The notes beneath the pieces are model-generated. The model had not been told where the DNA came from, did no database searches, and saw nothing but the letters and a program-made list of their open reading frames with translations. A stretch of 64,000 nucleotides of DNA from Rhizophlyctis rosea (lineage: Eukaryota; Chytridiomycota; Chytridiomycetes; Rhizophlyctidales; Rhizophlyctidaceae). Of this stretch, positions 12,276-22,693 are shown one piece after another. How positions within the stretch are numbered: the stretch's first letter is position 1; each line of letters opens with the position of its first letter. The stretch spans positions 62,001-126,000 of the forward strand of contig JADGJC010000083.1 in NCBI GenBank assembly GCA_027596075.1. The letters run 5' to 3'. The translations under genes and the position numbers were made by a program.

Positions 12276-13502
12276 ATGCAGGACTCGTCGCCCGTCCATC
12301 TTGACTATCTAAGCAATGCTCAAAACTCAACTTGCCCTTTCACACACACAACCACCGTCAGTCAATCAATCATCCAGAGCTTGACACCCACCCAAGCACC
12401 CGAGTCTCCCTTCCGTTTGCACGAAGCATCTTCTGAACAGATTCATCAAACATATTTGAACTCCTACCCTTGCTGGGGTGCGCCGCACCTGTCACTTGAA
12501 GATTACGTGGGCAGAGAAAACACCCTTCTGTCCACCGCATTTGGGTCCACCCGCAAGACTTGGATTTTCCTCCTACCAAACCAACCTTCGACATCCCTCG
12601 ACTTTCCTTCCTCCTGCGAAACATACCAGCGCCCGGCCGTGGTGTCCAACCCAGACGGAGTCGTGACTGCTCGAGATTGCGTCAGCATCGCAAGTGTGTT
12701 CACGCGTGAAGATGCACGGGGAAAGGGCTACGCTAGCAAAATGATGGAAATGCTACTGGAGATGCTGATATCTGATCTGGACTTGGATGCGTCAGTCCTG
12801 TATTCGGATATTGGGAAGGAGTTTTACGGAAGGATGGGGTGGAAGTGCGATACGGCAGGACTACAGACAGTCACACTATCTACTTCTAGTGACTTAGCAC
12901 AGAAGTGGAGCACTGAGGTTCCCACCTCGACCACTGAACCTATCAGCTCCGCGGACATTGATGATATCCTACGATCCGACGCAAATCTCCTGGAAACTGA
13001 GCTTTCCCGCTACTCCTCCAAACCTGCCACTTCAGCCTTCCTCGTGTGCCCAACGGAAGCAGCAATGTCCTGGCATCACCGCAACAGTGACTTCTACGTC
13101 GAACGTTTACGAAGCCATCCACCTCCATCCATACGCGGTGCCAAAATCCCTTCTTCCAGTTCATCTACACCGGATTCACTGGCATTCACAATCTGGAACC
13201 ACGACTGGCGCTCAAACAGTTTGATCATCCTCCGCTTCCGTGCATCCAACTCGGAGCATGCCAAGTTGCTTTTGGCAGCAGCGGTCAATGAGGCTCGTAG
13301 CTACAATTTTCAGCAGGTTGTTTTATGGGATCCTTCTTCAGCAGTGCTGAGGGCTTTGCAAGACGTGGATGGGCATAGTGATGGGGTTTTGGTGGAGGAA
13401 CGGAGCGACTCGTTGTCTAGCATTGCATTTTGGGGCTTTGGTCCAACTGTAGGGGAGGGGAACCTGAAATGGATTTGTAATGAGAAATATGCTTGGGTAT
13501 GA
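12276..13502 (+). CDS. LYC1-like GNAT-family N-acetyltransferase
   Basis: An intron-free ORF of 408 aa. The first third carries a GNAT fold: CVSIASVFTREDARGKGYAS is the acetyl-CoA-binding motif A (R-G-K-G-Y/A), followed by VLYSDIGKEFYGRMGWK, the usual F/Y-Y-x-R-x-G-W element. The C-terminal half (DSLAFTIWNHDWRSNSLIIL; VNEARSYNFQQVVLWDP; ending LKWICNEKYAWV) matches the fungal LYC1 protein, an acetyl-CoA:L-lysine N6-acetyltransferase in lysine breakdown by some yeasts. The closing W-x(4)-KYAW is typical of that family. Other fungal members have no proven substrate, so lysine acetylation is inference. The ATG at 12276 is chosen; an in-frame open stretch extends upstream to ~12051 without plausible coding content. 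Confidence 0.82.
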   Translation: MQDSSPVHLDYLSNAQNSTCPFTHTTTVSQSIIQSLTPTQAPESPFRLHEASSEQIHQTYLNSYPCWGAPHLSLEDYVGRENTLLSTAFGSTRKTWIFLLPNQPSTSLDFPSSCETYQRPAVVSNPDGVVTARDCVSIASVFTREDARGKGYASKMMEMLLEMLISDLDLDASVLYSDIGKEFYGRMGWKCDTAGLQTVTLSTSSDLAQKWSTEVPTSTTEPISSADIDDILRSDANLLETELSRYSSKPATSAFLVCPTEAAMSWHHRNSDFYVERLRSHPPPSIRGAKIPSSSSSTPDSLAFTIWNHDWRSNSLIILRFRASNSEHAKLLLAAAVNEARSYNFQQVVLWDPSSAVLRALQDVDGHSDGVLVEERSDSLSSIAFWGFGPTVGEGNLKWICNEKYAWV

Positions 13503-13796
13503 GCAATGCACAATTTGCTGTCCTGGGTGTTTCATCATGCTGAAGTTGAGCACCGAAGGCGACCAAGTCAGTAATTATATAACTGCAGTGATGGCCGTTG
13601 GAGTGTTTCCAATTTGATGAGGAGGAAATGACATGTCATCATCTCCTGCCAGACATTATGTGCGTAAATGATTGGTGAGATTGTGCCATATGGACTACTC
13701 ATGGTAGTTGGTCCCGTAGATACATTGCCCTTTTTTTGCTGGCCCTCTAGATTGGCTGCTCCTGAAGGAGCAGTTGACGGAGATAGGAGCAGACTA

Positions 13797-13915
13797 CTGA
13801 TCCTCTGATCAACCAAAGTTTTGGAGGTGGCGAAAAAGTCGATCCACTGATCAACCAAAGTTTTGGAGGTGGCGAAAAAGTCGATCCACTGATCAACCAA
13901 AGTTTTGGAGGTGGC
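13797..13915. repeat. 42-bp tandem repeat, about 2.8 copies
   Basis: The unit begins ctgatcaaccaaagtttt, continues ggaggtggcgaaaaagtcgatcca, and repeats head to tail almost perfectly. The leftmost copy is partial (a TGATCAACCAAAG variant) and the rightmost breaks off at ggtggcaattg. Each unit has the palindromic core TGATCA. It sits 47 bp from the tRNA-Asp gene. It could be a minisatellite or the relic of an element inserted next to the tRNA. Confidence 0.85.
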
Positions 13916-13961
13916 AATTGGTGAGGTGATTAAAAAGAGAGAAAAGGACAGAATAGCTCAG

Positions 13962-14033
13962 CTCTCAGTCCGGGAATTGAACCCGGGTCTCCCGCGTGAC
14001 AGGCGGGGATACTAGCCACTATACTAACTGAGA
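13962..14033 (-). tRNA. tRNA-Asp (anticodon GTC)
   Basis: The minus-strand sequence folds as a 72-nt canonical cloverleaf without intron. Acceptor stem TCTCAGT pairs with ACTGAGA, with discriminator G. The A box is TAGTATAGTGGCTAGTAT and the anticodon arm is CCGCC-TGTCACG-CGGG with anticodon GTC. The T arm is CCCGG-GTTCAATTC-CCGG with the B-box sequence GGTTCAATTCC. The body closely matches other eukaryotic tRNA-Asp genes. Confidence 0.96.
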
Positions 14034-14606
14034 CTTGTTGAGCACCCAAGGACAACTGGTGTATATATATATAAACAGAGCCGGAAGCACTGGAAAAAAT
14101 GGAAACCAGTGAAGTGGTTATTTTGATGGATTGGTATGACTGCAAAGAGTTTGGTCCACCATCGATGCTTTTTGAGCTGTGTGAGAAGTCAGTGACCACA
14201 CAAAAATCGAACTGAGAACGAGAAGTTTACATCGGAGGGTTGAGCACCTTGCCTCCGCGACCTCCGACGTGGCACATCCGTTGTGTTTGTTTGTCTGATG
14301 TGGGATTCCGACAAATTGCTCCCTATGAACAAATCCCTTTTATATTTTGAAGTTGCAAGTATGGACCAAGAGTGTTCGTACGATAATTCTTCGATGTTAC
14401 AGATGTGGGATGATTTGCAAAGTGCAACCGTCACACTTTGAAGTTTGATGGTTGATAGCGATCCTGCCTCTTGTATCACCCACAAGGACAAACTCGGATC
14501 CGTGTTGGTGCTCCAACATCGTTTCAAACTTTTAAAAACATCATTTTCTTTTGATTCTCCATTTTCCGTCTCCAGTATCTACGTGGGACATTTGAGGAAC
14601 AGCAAC

Positions 14607-15612
14607 ATGGTGTCCGCTGCCGAAGTATGGGCGGAGAACAAGGCCGCCATACTCACTTACATCATACCCATCCCCGTCTGCTTCCTCCTCAACTCCATCT
14701 TCTCCCGCCTCTTCATCATACCCAAACGCCCCTCCCTCGTCCCATCGGCCGAAGCAGCTCTTGGCATCGGACTATCCATAGCCGGTTTCGTCGGTCACAT
14801 CCTCTTCATCCTAGAGGCAAACGAAAAGCACTTAGAAGGCCTAAACACCTTACCCATCCTAATAGCAGCATCCTTCTTCCTCTGCCTAAACTCCTTCATC
14901 GCTATCATCTCTCCCCTGCTGCAACTCCAAATTTTCACCACCCTCTGGCTTGCTGTCATCACAGTCCGAACATGCTACCAATCCCTGCACGCCATGGCTG
15001 CCGCACGGTCACCAACGTGTTTGTCATGGACATATTCTCGGCTAATGAGATCGGGCGTTATTGTGGGCATTCTCTTCGAAGACATCCCCCAGTTCATCAT
15101 CTCCCTGATATACACCATCAACTTTGAGTTGAAGGGAACGAGTGTGGGGTTGGCGGTCATTGCGTGCTTGAAGATCCTGTACACTATCTACACCGTCACC
15201 CAAATCCGCAGCAAGCAAATCCGCAAAGATGTTACATTTCAATTGTCGCTGAGTATCATCCCAAGGTAGGCCCACATATTGTACGGAGAGACTCGAGACA
15301 GCACCTTGGTGTTCTCAGATCTGATGTCTTGGCATCACACCCAGAGAAACGCCGCGCTTCGCATACACAACCCTGCTCAACCACAACTTTACCCCGGACG
15401 AAGCGTTCCAATGGGTAGTCGAAATGGCCCTTGACGGGTCCTCAAACGTAGAATTCCCGGAAGGCATGTTGCTCCATCCAGAAGGTCTTCTGGGTGGAAT
15501 CGCAGACGCGATCACGGGCGAAGAGCACGGAGAGATGCTAGACGAACTCCGTCAAATGCTGTTCGATATGGCAGGGAATGGGAAGTTGCGGCCTGCAAAG
15601 ACTGAAGCATGA
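14607..15612 (+). CDS. Uncharacterised polytopic membrane protein (about six spans)
   Basis: Two exons (14607-15265 and 15345-15612) encode 308 aa. The acceptor was placed at cacacccag because the earlier AG would enter a stop codon; the join reads IPRETPRFAY. Hydrophobic segments fall near residues 14-38 (ILTYIIPIPVCFLLNSIFSR), 50-69, 80-105, 110-125, 150-173 and 180-200. The fifth contains GILFEDIPQFIISLIY; the E-D-x-P-Q-x-x-[IL] motif is common in several eukaryotic polytopic membrane families, but I do not recognise a specific one. The C-terminal ~85 residues are soluble and acidic (DELRQMLFDMAGNG). Function unknown. Confidence 0.72.
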
Positions 15613-15999
15613 TTCCGTGATGCATCATTTTGTATCACCCTTACCTGTATATACCCAAAGGAGTTGTACTTCGACCGTAGAGATTGATATCCATCTTTGA
15701 AAGGTTCCCACCCTTCAAAAAAAAAATGCGTCTGTCGGAGAGTGAGACACGGTCAGTACATCGCACATGTCTGTGATGTAAACAAACAAAGAAGCGCAAA
15801 CAATGTCTTCTCGTCCTTTGCTCATCTTACCTGCAAAACACACATGTCGCTCGTTCCAAGAGCTCACAAGTTCAGACACTCCACAACCTGTTTAACTTGC
15901 ATCATATTACAGCACTTTATATACAGAATGTACTATTTATACACATGTGAGCACAGCAAACACCGCCAATGCCTTACACATCCGCCACCACCACCACTT
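15613..15999. other. Convergent 3' flanks
   Basis: 3' flanks of the membrane protein gene (plus) and the HCF-like gene (minus). An A-run (aaaaaaaa, about 15718) is a possible polyadenylation-associated tract. No gene recognised. Confidence 0.4.
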
Positions 16000-18900
16000 T
16001 CAACGCCCAGCCCCTTTCCCTTCCCCCTCTCCCTCCCCATACACATGCACCGTCTCGATCTTCCTCTTAATCTTCCCCTCCACCACCACAATGCATTTAC
16101 CCGTCGCGAACGCCGCCTTAGTCTCCTGACTCGTCAGCACCACCTTATGAGCCCCAGCCTTCTTCGGATCCCAATCCCAAGCAGGCTTCTTCCTGCTCCT
16201 CTCATATGGATCTTCATCTAAGTCTTGCCCGCTGAACATTTCCATCTTTAGGTATTCCGATTCCACAAGCGGGATGGCCTCCTCCGACACCTTGCCCGTG
16301 AACCCGTCATAATACACCTTTAGCGCCCATTCTTTCTCACCGTGCGGGGTGTAGTAGAGCGCGTGCGCGGAGTAGTAGAGTGCCGTGGGTTGGACCAGCG
16401 AGATCAGCTGGATGTGTGTTCCGTAGGGGAGGTTGAAGTGGAAGGAGTTGTCTTCGCCTCCGAGAACAGGTCGCCCGGCCGCATCGCGTACTTTGACCTC
16501 GATTGGTGGACCTTCGCGAACACGGACTTCTGGGATCTCAATCTTTGGCGTAGACTTCTTCTTGGTAGACGAAGATGAAGTAGCCGACGCCGCGTCAGAT
16601 GGCTTTCTGGGACGGGACGGTGTCGGGGATTCTTCAGTTTTGGTCGGTGACGTAGGCACATCGAATGGGTCTCCTGTCGACGAGATTTTTTGGGCATGTC
16701 GTTTTATGGACGCAGCAGAAGATTTACCAGCTTTAGCACTGACTGGTCCGTCCTTTGCACTCTCCTTCCGTTTTGCCGAGCTTTTCTGCTTTTCCGTGCT
16801 CGTTTCTCCCTGGGTCCCTCCCAATGATGTCCTAGCTTTACTCTTGGCTGCCTTTGCTGAAGACCCATCACCCTTCTGCCGCGACGCCGATGTCGCAGGT
16901 TTGGATGGTTGTGATGGTGTGGCCGCAACTGCTGTGCCCGAAATTATGCCTCCTTGCTGAAGCGCGACCCAAGGTTGGACTGAACCACTGGCAACATCTT
17001 CCTCTTCCTCTTCCTCTTCCTCGTCCATGAATGCGGGACTCATATTCTGCGGCACGGCGCGATCAATGGGAGAGCGAGGTGTAAATCCTTCGATATCAAG
17101 ATCGCCCTTCGCAACAAGGAGAAGTCGTATGAGTTGATGCCTGTGAACATAATACCTATGCATATACATTGCAAATACCTCTTGGCTAATCGACCGACCG
17201 GCCTTCCGTTTTGTACCAGTCGTAGTTGGTGTAGTAATGGGCGAGTACGACGGTGCTTTGATGGATCCTGCTTGAGAATCGGCCGGGCTCATAGGCCGAT
17301 ATGACGTGCTTGCAAGGAAAGGGTTCAATGATTCACCGTCAAAGGCAAGATCTGATTCTGAGTGATAATCACATTCAGTGAAACCGCAAGCGATGCCTCC
17401 AAAAATTGTGACATACCTGAGAGGAAGTCCTGCGGACGGATGGCAACGGGCACAGCTGCCGGATGTTCGTACCAGTCCGACACAAGTCCGTGCGCCCTCG
17501 CTCTGATCCGGAACCGATATTCTGCAGTGTACGAGTTGTTCTCTTCCCCTCGCTTCCGCTTATTTGTGTGGCGCCAGTCTTGCAGCCAGCCCTGCCGACT
17601 TGTTTGTGCAGCAGCAACTTCTCGATGAACCTCCGACATGACTTTGCCAAACCGCCGACTGTTCCCCACCCAGATCTGCTTCCAACCCGGGACATCGTCT
17701 GCACCGGAGGACTCCATCGACCCATTAGATGCCGATTTTGTCTCGCCGTGACCGTATGTGGACGATGAATTGTAAGGCTCTTGCGGCGAATTGTTGACCG
17801 AGATTACCAATGCATCTTGTTGCTTCCGACGCTTGATCACCCGCTCCGAATTTTCCTTCACACCTCCCTCTTTTGAGAAATGACAGGCGGCCTGAACTTC
17901 GAAGAACACTCCCTCCTGAGCGTCATGCTCCCATTCAAAACAAAGGCATCCGCTAGATGGGCCCGACGTGGAGTTCGCCACGAATTCTGATCCGCCGAAC
18001 TCCTTAGGAATGTAGGGCACAACGACGGCGTTCGTAGAAGTGGGCGCACGGGGCGATGCTAAATCACACAACGTTAGTTGTTGGTAGAAATGAATGACCT
18101 TTTCAAGCTCAATTACCATGAGGGACGATGATCTCGTTGCCATGTTGGAACGCTTCCTGAGCAGAACTTTCCGCAGCACCATTGAATGCCACCAACCTAA
18201 CAGTGTATTCTTCGTCGGCCACCATGGCAATGCGTTGTTCGGACGACTCGAAGTCTGTCAACGTTATTTCCATATCCGATCCCTTATATGCAAGGTCCCA
18301 GGCGGTCTGGTCGGCCCCATTTTTCCTCACGTACACTCGGTATTGCCGCCAACCGTCCCAGGATTGCGCATCACTCCATGCCAATTTCATTGGAATTCCA
18401 GGGGAAAGTATCAATAAAGGCCCGGGTGATAACGGAGGACCAACATCCAACCGCCATTGATCGCCCAAGGTGGTCTTGCCGCTTGTATCGTATATGACAC
18501 CCCCGAAAATGTACATGACATGATCCAGCTGCGATGGCGCGGGTTAGGTCCCATGCATGGTCCCATGCATGCCTCACTTCACCAAGGAAGCATACCTGAC
18601 ATGCGCCGAAGTTTGCCCGTTCCAAGGGATGCGGTCCTTCAGCTGGCGCTTCAATCATGTTCCATTTCCATGAATCTTTTCATACGAGTCAGAGAGTCGG
18701 TTGCAAATGAGATGGAGTTTATCGCTTACCAAGATCCAAAGTGTATAAATCGTCGGTCGTTCTGAAGATCTTCAAGCCCTCCATTTCGGCCGCCGTTGCA
18801 AAGGAGTGTAGTTCGTACGCGTCGTCCCAAAGCTCGGCCTCCTTTCGCACTACCACTCCCCCGAAAATGTACAACTTTTGATTGACCAGGCATGCCGTAT

Positions 18901-20005
18901 GCAGAGATCGTCCGCTGGGCTGGATTCCGCTGATTTTAGGGTGTACCCATTGCATGCCATCTACAAGTTCGTTTGAATACCGAATCAGCCCGACGCTATT
19001 ATTGCAATGCACATACCCAGATCAAGCACCGCGACATCGTTCAACCTCCCATATTCAGGCGGCTTCCGCCAATCATCATTCATGCCCCCGAAAATCACAA
19101 TCTTGCTCTCTTTGCCTGACTTCCCACGCCACAAGTCGGCAGAATGGGACTCGCGCGGGGTTGGCGGCTTGCCTTTGACAGCAAGCGTTTCCCATCGGCC
19201 GCGTCGAATGTTGAACAAATACGTATCATTCAAAGTCTTTCGGTTGGGTGTTATTCCTCCAAACAGGATGAGTGCCGGCCCCGTCCGCCAATCAGGTATG
19301 TAAGTCAAGCTGGCCCCCAACCGTGGGCCCAGTTGAACACCGTGTTGTAAAAGAATGTGCAGTGTTCGTGTTGGAGCATTGAAGCGTGCCAGCTGTTAAA
19401 TGAGAGGTATATTAAGATGCGAAGGCGCTTTGTCATACATTCATGTATTTCATACCGAATTCGAGATCTGGAGATGACACTCATCATTATCGGAGACTCC
19501 ACCGAAAATGTAAATATCTTCTCCGGCAGCTGCGATAGACGGATGAGCGGCGACGATTGTTTGTTGAACAAGCTGAGCATCATGTAGGTTGGATTCATTC
19601 CCACGAACGTCAATCACTTTAACTTGCAGTTCACTCCAGTGCGAAGTCTCTGCGGAAAAATGTTACATCGATTGACAGGTTGATGAAAAAGTGCATGCGC
19701 ATACTTGGATCAAATGAATATACATCATGCAGGATCGTATGGTCGGATCCAAAGAGCACGATGACTTCAACCACTTCTTCCGAATTTGCGCTTGCTGAAG
19801 TCGGTCCGGGTACATTCGACGTTGCCCCCTCATCGATGCCAGTGGTGACGGGGGAGTCTCCGTTTTGCTGTAAGCGAGAACGTGGGTACCGCACGAGAGC
19901 AACGGCATGGCCATAGCGTTTTCTTGGCACATCTCCGTTCCCGTTGACTTCCCGCCAACAATTTGACTCTGCAAGAGATGTGTCCGCTTCTGTAGTTGGT
20001 CCCAT
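16000..20005 (-). CDS. Host cell factor (HCF)-like protein: kelch propeller plus fibronectin III domains
   Basis: A long multi-exon gene from ATG 20005 (MGPTTEADTSLAESNCWREV) to TGA 16000-16002. At least six kelch blades are visible: RKRYGHAVALV...VIVLFGS, AAGEDIYIFGGVSDN, ASLTYIP...ALILFGG, ESHSADLW...KIVIFGG, LHTACLVNQKLYIFGG and LDHVMYIFGGV. After the propeller come fibronectin III-like stretches (LAWSDAQSWDGWRQYRVYV, DEEYTVRLVAFNGAAES; later YRFRIRARAHGLVSDWYEHP). The C-terminal half is low-complexity Ser/Thr/Lys-rich with an acidic run (DEEEEEEEED), then a conserved-looking block (SFHFNLPYGTHIQLISLVQP; WALKVYYDGFTGKVSEEAIP). In animals HCF proteins scaffold histone-modifying complexes and transcription factors. 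The order kelch then FN3 is the HCF layout. Gene boundaries are firm; not every intron was resolved. Confidence 0.8.
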
Positions 20006-20585
20006 CTTGACGTCGAGCTGAGTCAGGCGCAGATCTCCGTCCTGGTCGTCAAACGGACAGTCTGTCTGTATCGATTGCGATGCCTATACTATCATATACT
20101 ATGTGTCACGGAATATGCATCAAAAGGTTGTAATCTCGGTGCGTTTGTTTTTAGATCATCGCGAAACGGACATAAACAAACACTTGGGGAACGATCCACA
20201 AAATCTGTCCAGACGAAGCCACATGTGGACCCACGGGTGCACCCATGATTTACATGGTCAGGTCTCACTCGGTCTTCACTGCGATGGAACTCATGTAAGC
20301 CGTGTTCACGTCCGTCTCACGATTCAGAAAATATGAATAAGCTGGGGATCTGCTCAGGCCATTGAGATCACTTGGTAATATGCCCGTCAGCTGAGAGCTT
20401 CGTCAATGTGACCCTAAAGAAGGGAGCGACTACGGAGAGCATTTGGCCGCATGACCTCAACAAACTCGGAGTGTATCATTGTTACTTGTCCAGTGGAACC
20501 GTTCAAAAGCAAAGTATATTCATAAAATTGACAGATGATCAACATCATGTAGCTTCTCACCCGCAAGTCATCCCATCCGGTGATT
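20006..20585. other. Intergenic: 5' flank of the HCF-like gene
   Basis: Holds the HCF-like promoter and the 3' flank of the small membrane protein (both minus strand). No RNA gene or repeat seen. The plus-strand frame at 20372-20671 runs antisense to the last exon of the neighbouring gene. Confidence 0.4.
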
Positions 20586-21245
20586 TTACACAGGTGGTGA
20601 CTCTTCAGTTTGTGTTGGCAACGGCTCGGAGGTCTTACGACCATGCTGTGGCCAACGCAGAGAAGACATAGATGGAGGTGGACTGGATGGTGAAGCTTCC
20701 TGATGGGCAAGGGCTGGAGAGTTGTCAGCAGCCCATTCTACATTCATAAAGTAACAACATAACATTATTTAAGCCTTACCGATGCCATATGACGGCATCT
20801 CACAGAAGAGAGAGAAAGGCACGCTGGCATCCTGACGAGGGCTGCTACTTGACAGGTAGGTAACATACATTGTTTATCACATGGCTCTTTGCATAAAAGC
20901 CTGAATATTGACCATTCGAAATGACACGTGGCTGTTAAAAACTTACCTGTCAAGCGAGTTGGCTCTACTGAACTTATTTCTGCTGCTATTCTCCCATGAT
21001 TGAGGTCTAAAATAGTCGCTGTCATCAGGAGATTCACTCAGCGGGGATGTGACGGGTGAGATGGGGCCGTCTCGTGCATTTTGAATGAAAGATCTTGTTC
21101 GCAGTCGCATAGGGTTAACCGGCGAGGAGCCCAAAGATGACGGGGGAGAGGAAGTAATTTGATTGAGGGAGGAGCGACGGTGCAATGTGTAAACCGCGGC
21201 CGCTCCTGCGACCGTTGCTGATGTTATGATAATTGGTGTTGACAT
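20586..21245 (-). CDS. Small membrane-anchored Ser/Pro-rich protein, unknown function
   Basis: Three exons (21245-20947, 20844-20780, 20737-20586) give 171 aa with matching phases. The N-terminus is a short hydrophobic segment, PIIITSATVAGAAAVYTLHR (residues 4-23), followed by Arg, consistent with a signal anchor. The rest is hydrophilic and Ser/Pro/Arg-rich (SSPPSSLGSSPVNPMRLR; GPISPVTSPLSESPDDSDYF; HQEASPSSPPPSMSSLRWP) with many SP sites for proline-directed kinases. I do not recognise a family. The exon 2 acceptor (TCAAGTAG) was preferred because it gives a continuous Ser/Pro-rich frame ending at TAA; a second acceptor upstream (ATATTCAG) would also keep an open frame within exon 2. A TATAAA element at about 21320-21330 fits its promoter. 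Confidence 0.6.
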
Positions 21246-21747
21246 GTTGAAATGATGTGGACACAACGGATGGAGTTCGATGCTGGATAACTCTAACCAG
21301 GCGGAGAGGTGGGAGTCCTTGCAAAGTTTTTATAGTAATTTTTTTTCATCAAGAAATCCCTTGATATGGTTGGGAACGAAAGTGAGACAGGGCGATAAGG
21401 GGCAGGAATGGGGAGGCAGGGAAGCCGCCTGCACGTCAGGCGACACCCCCTTTCGCCATCACGACGCGAGATGCGCATTGCATTGGTTCGACTTGGCGGG
21501 CCAAGGGCCCAGTAAACAGGGGCACAACGCCAATCGCGTCAAATCAGGGTCCGAACTTCCGCGTTGGCCAAGCCACTCCCGATTTGAGCGATCAGCCACA
21601 GCAAGCCTCACTTCCTGTCCGTAAGGTTCGGACGTGGGGTCGGTGCTATTTTTGACCCTTCCACCACAATTGTCCTGCAAATCTTCCAACTCCGTTTTCC
21701 CGCGCTCCCTACTCTCTTCTCTTGATGTGGATCTACTCAAAAGCAAA
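21246..21747. other. Bidirectional promoter region
   Basis: Lies between two divergent starts (small Ser/Pro protein, minus; TXNL4B-like, plus). The minus-strand TATA (ctataaaa, about 21320-21330) is ~80 bp from its ATG. Frames in the interval show no domain. Confidence 0.5.
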
Positions 21748-22398
21748 ATGAGCTACATCCTCCCCTCCCTCAGCACAAAACAAGACATCGACAACGCAAT
21801 CCGCCAAACCCAAGACCGCGTCGTAGTCCTCCGCTTCGGCCGCGCAACCGACACAGCATGCATGCAACAAGACCACACCGTACGCCTGACCTCCAAAATT
21901 CTTTCCCGTAACCCAATAGCAAAGGATAACCAAAAACGTTTTTCATCCACCAGCTCTCCAAAGCCCACGAAGAACTTCGTAAAATGGCCGCAATATGGAC
22001 GGTTGAAGTAGACTCCGTCCAAGAATACCCTCGCTACTTCGATATCTCCCTCATCCCCGCTACCATCTTTTTCTTCAACGCCCAGCACATGAAAGTGGAC
22101 TACGGGTATGCTTAATCCCTTCATTCACTATAGCTCCCCTCTGGGGAACGCCCAGTCACTAATGCCTCCTACTATCACCATGGATCATCTAACCTCTGCA
22201 TTGATACTTATTACCCGGCACACCCACATCAGCACTCCAGACCACACAAAATGGATCGGCGCCTTCGCATCAAAACAAGACTTCATCGACCTAGTTGAAG
22301 TCATCTACCGCGGCGCAATGCGAGGCAAACTGATCGTCACATGTCCCATCGACAAAGACCGAATACCCAAGTACCAGCTAATATACCAAGACATCTGA
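21748..22398 (+). CDS. DIM1-family thioredoxin-like splicing factor (TXNL4B/Dim2 type)
   Basis: Three exons (21748-21879, 21954-22105, 22233-22398) give 149 aa, the normal length for the family. Signature segments are [94 protein letters not shown] and [20 protein letters not shown], ending [11 protein letters not shown]. It has the thioredoxin fold without a CxxC active site. DIM1 is a core U5 snRNP protein. The RFGR-x(4)-AC region, the conserved [10 protein letters not shown] and the YQDI end match TXNL4B (DLP) better than TXNL4A, which points to a role in pre-mRNA splicing and cell-cycle progression. The paralog assignment is from remembered sequence, not a search. Confidence 0.92.
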
Positions 22399-22589
22399 AG
22401 ACAGACAACGGTCAGCGTTCCGCAGCCCTTCCCACTTTGCCGACACCTGTCACAAACTCATAGAAGGTATGTCCATCTACATAACATCCCAGCCCATGCA
22501 ACAGCACCTCATGTATTGTATACACCTCCCACCAGCCCGGAGCAGCAAAAAAGCAGCAAAAATGCAAATATGTACATATGGAAAATCAC

Positions 22590-22671
22590 CGCATGCAAAA
22601 TACAGTGTAACATGCAAAATACAGTGCAACGTGCAAAAATGCAGTGCAACATGCAAAATAAAATGCCGTAC
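22590..22671. repeat. Short A-rich tandem repeat in the 3' flank
   Basis: Four imperfect copies of a ~17-20 bp unit built on atgcaaaatacagtg-taac (gcatgcaaaatacagtgtaac / atgcaaaatacagtgcaac / gtgcaaaaatgcagtgcaac / atgcaaaataaaatg). It lies in the short gap between the convergent TXNL4B-like and WAPL genes. Confidence 0.8.
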
Positions 22672-22693
22672 CTCCTTAACCCCATACTAAGCC

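Larger units (their letters stand above)
13503..14606. other. Intergenic region with minisatellite and tRNA
   Basis: No protein gene. It contains a 42-bp tandem repeat (about 13797-13915), tRNA-Asp (13962-14033), a TA-rich run at about 14060-14074 and the promoter of the downstream membrane protein. Minus-strand frames over this interval are translations of the repeat and the tRNA. Confidence 0.6.

Noticed and set aside
13797..13915. Possible CRISPR-like array
   Set aside because: Units are contiguous tandem repeats without spacers, and the genome is eukaryotic.
20372..20671. 99-codon plus-strand frame
   Set aside because: Antisense of the last exon of the small Ser/Pro-rich membrane protein; no domain.
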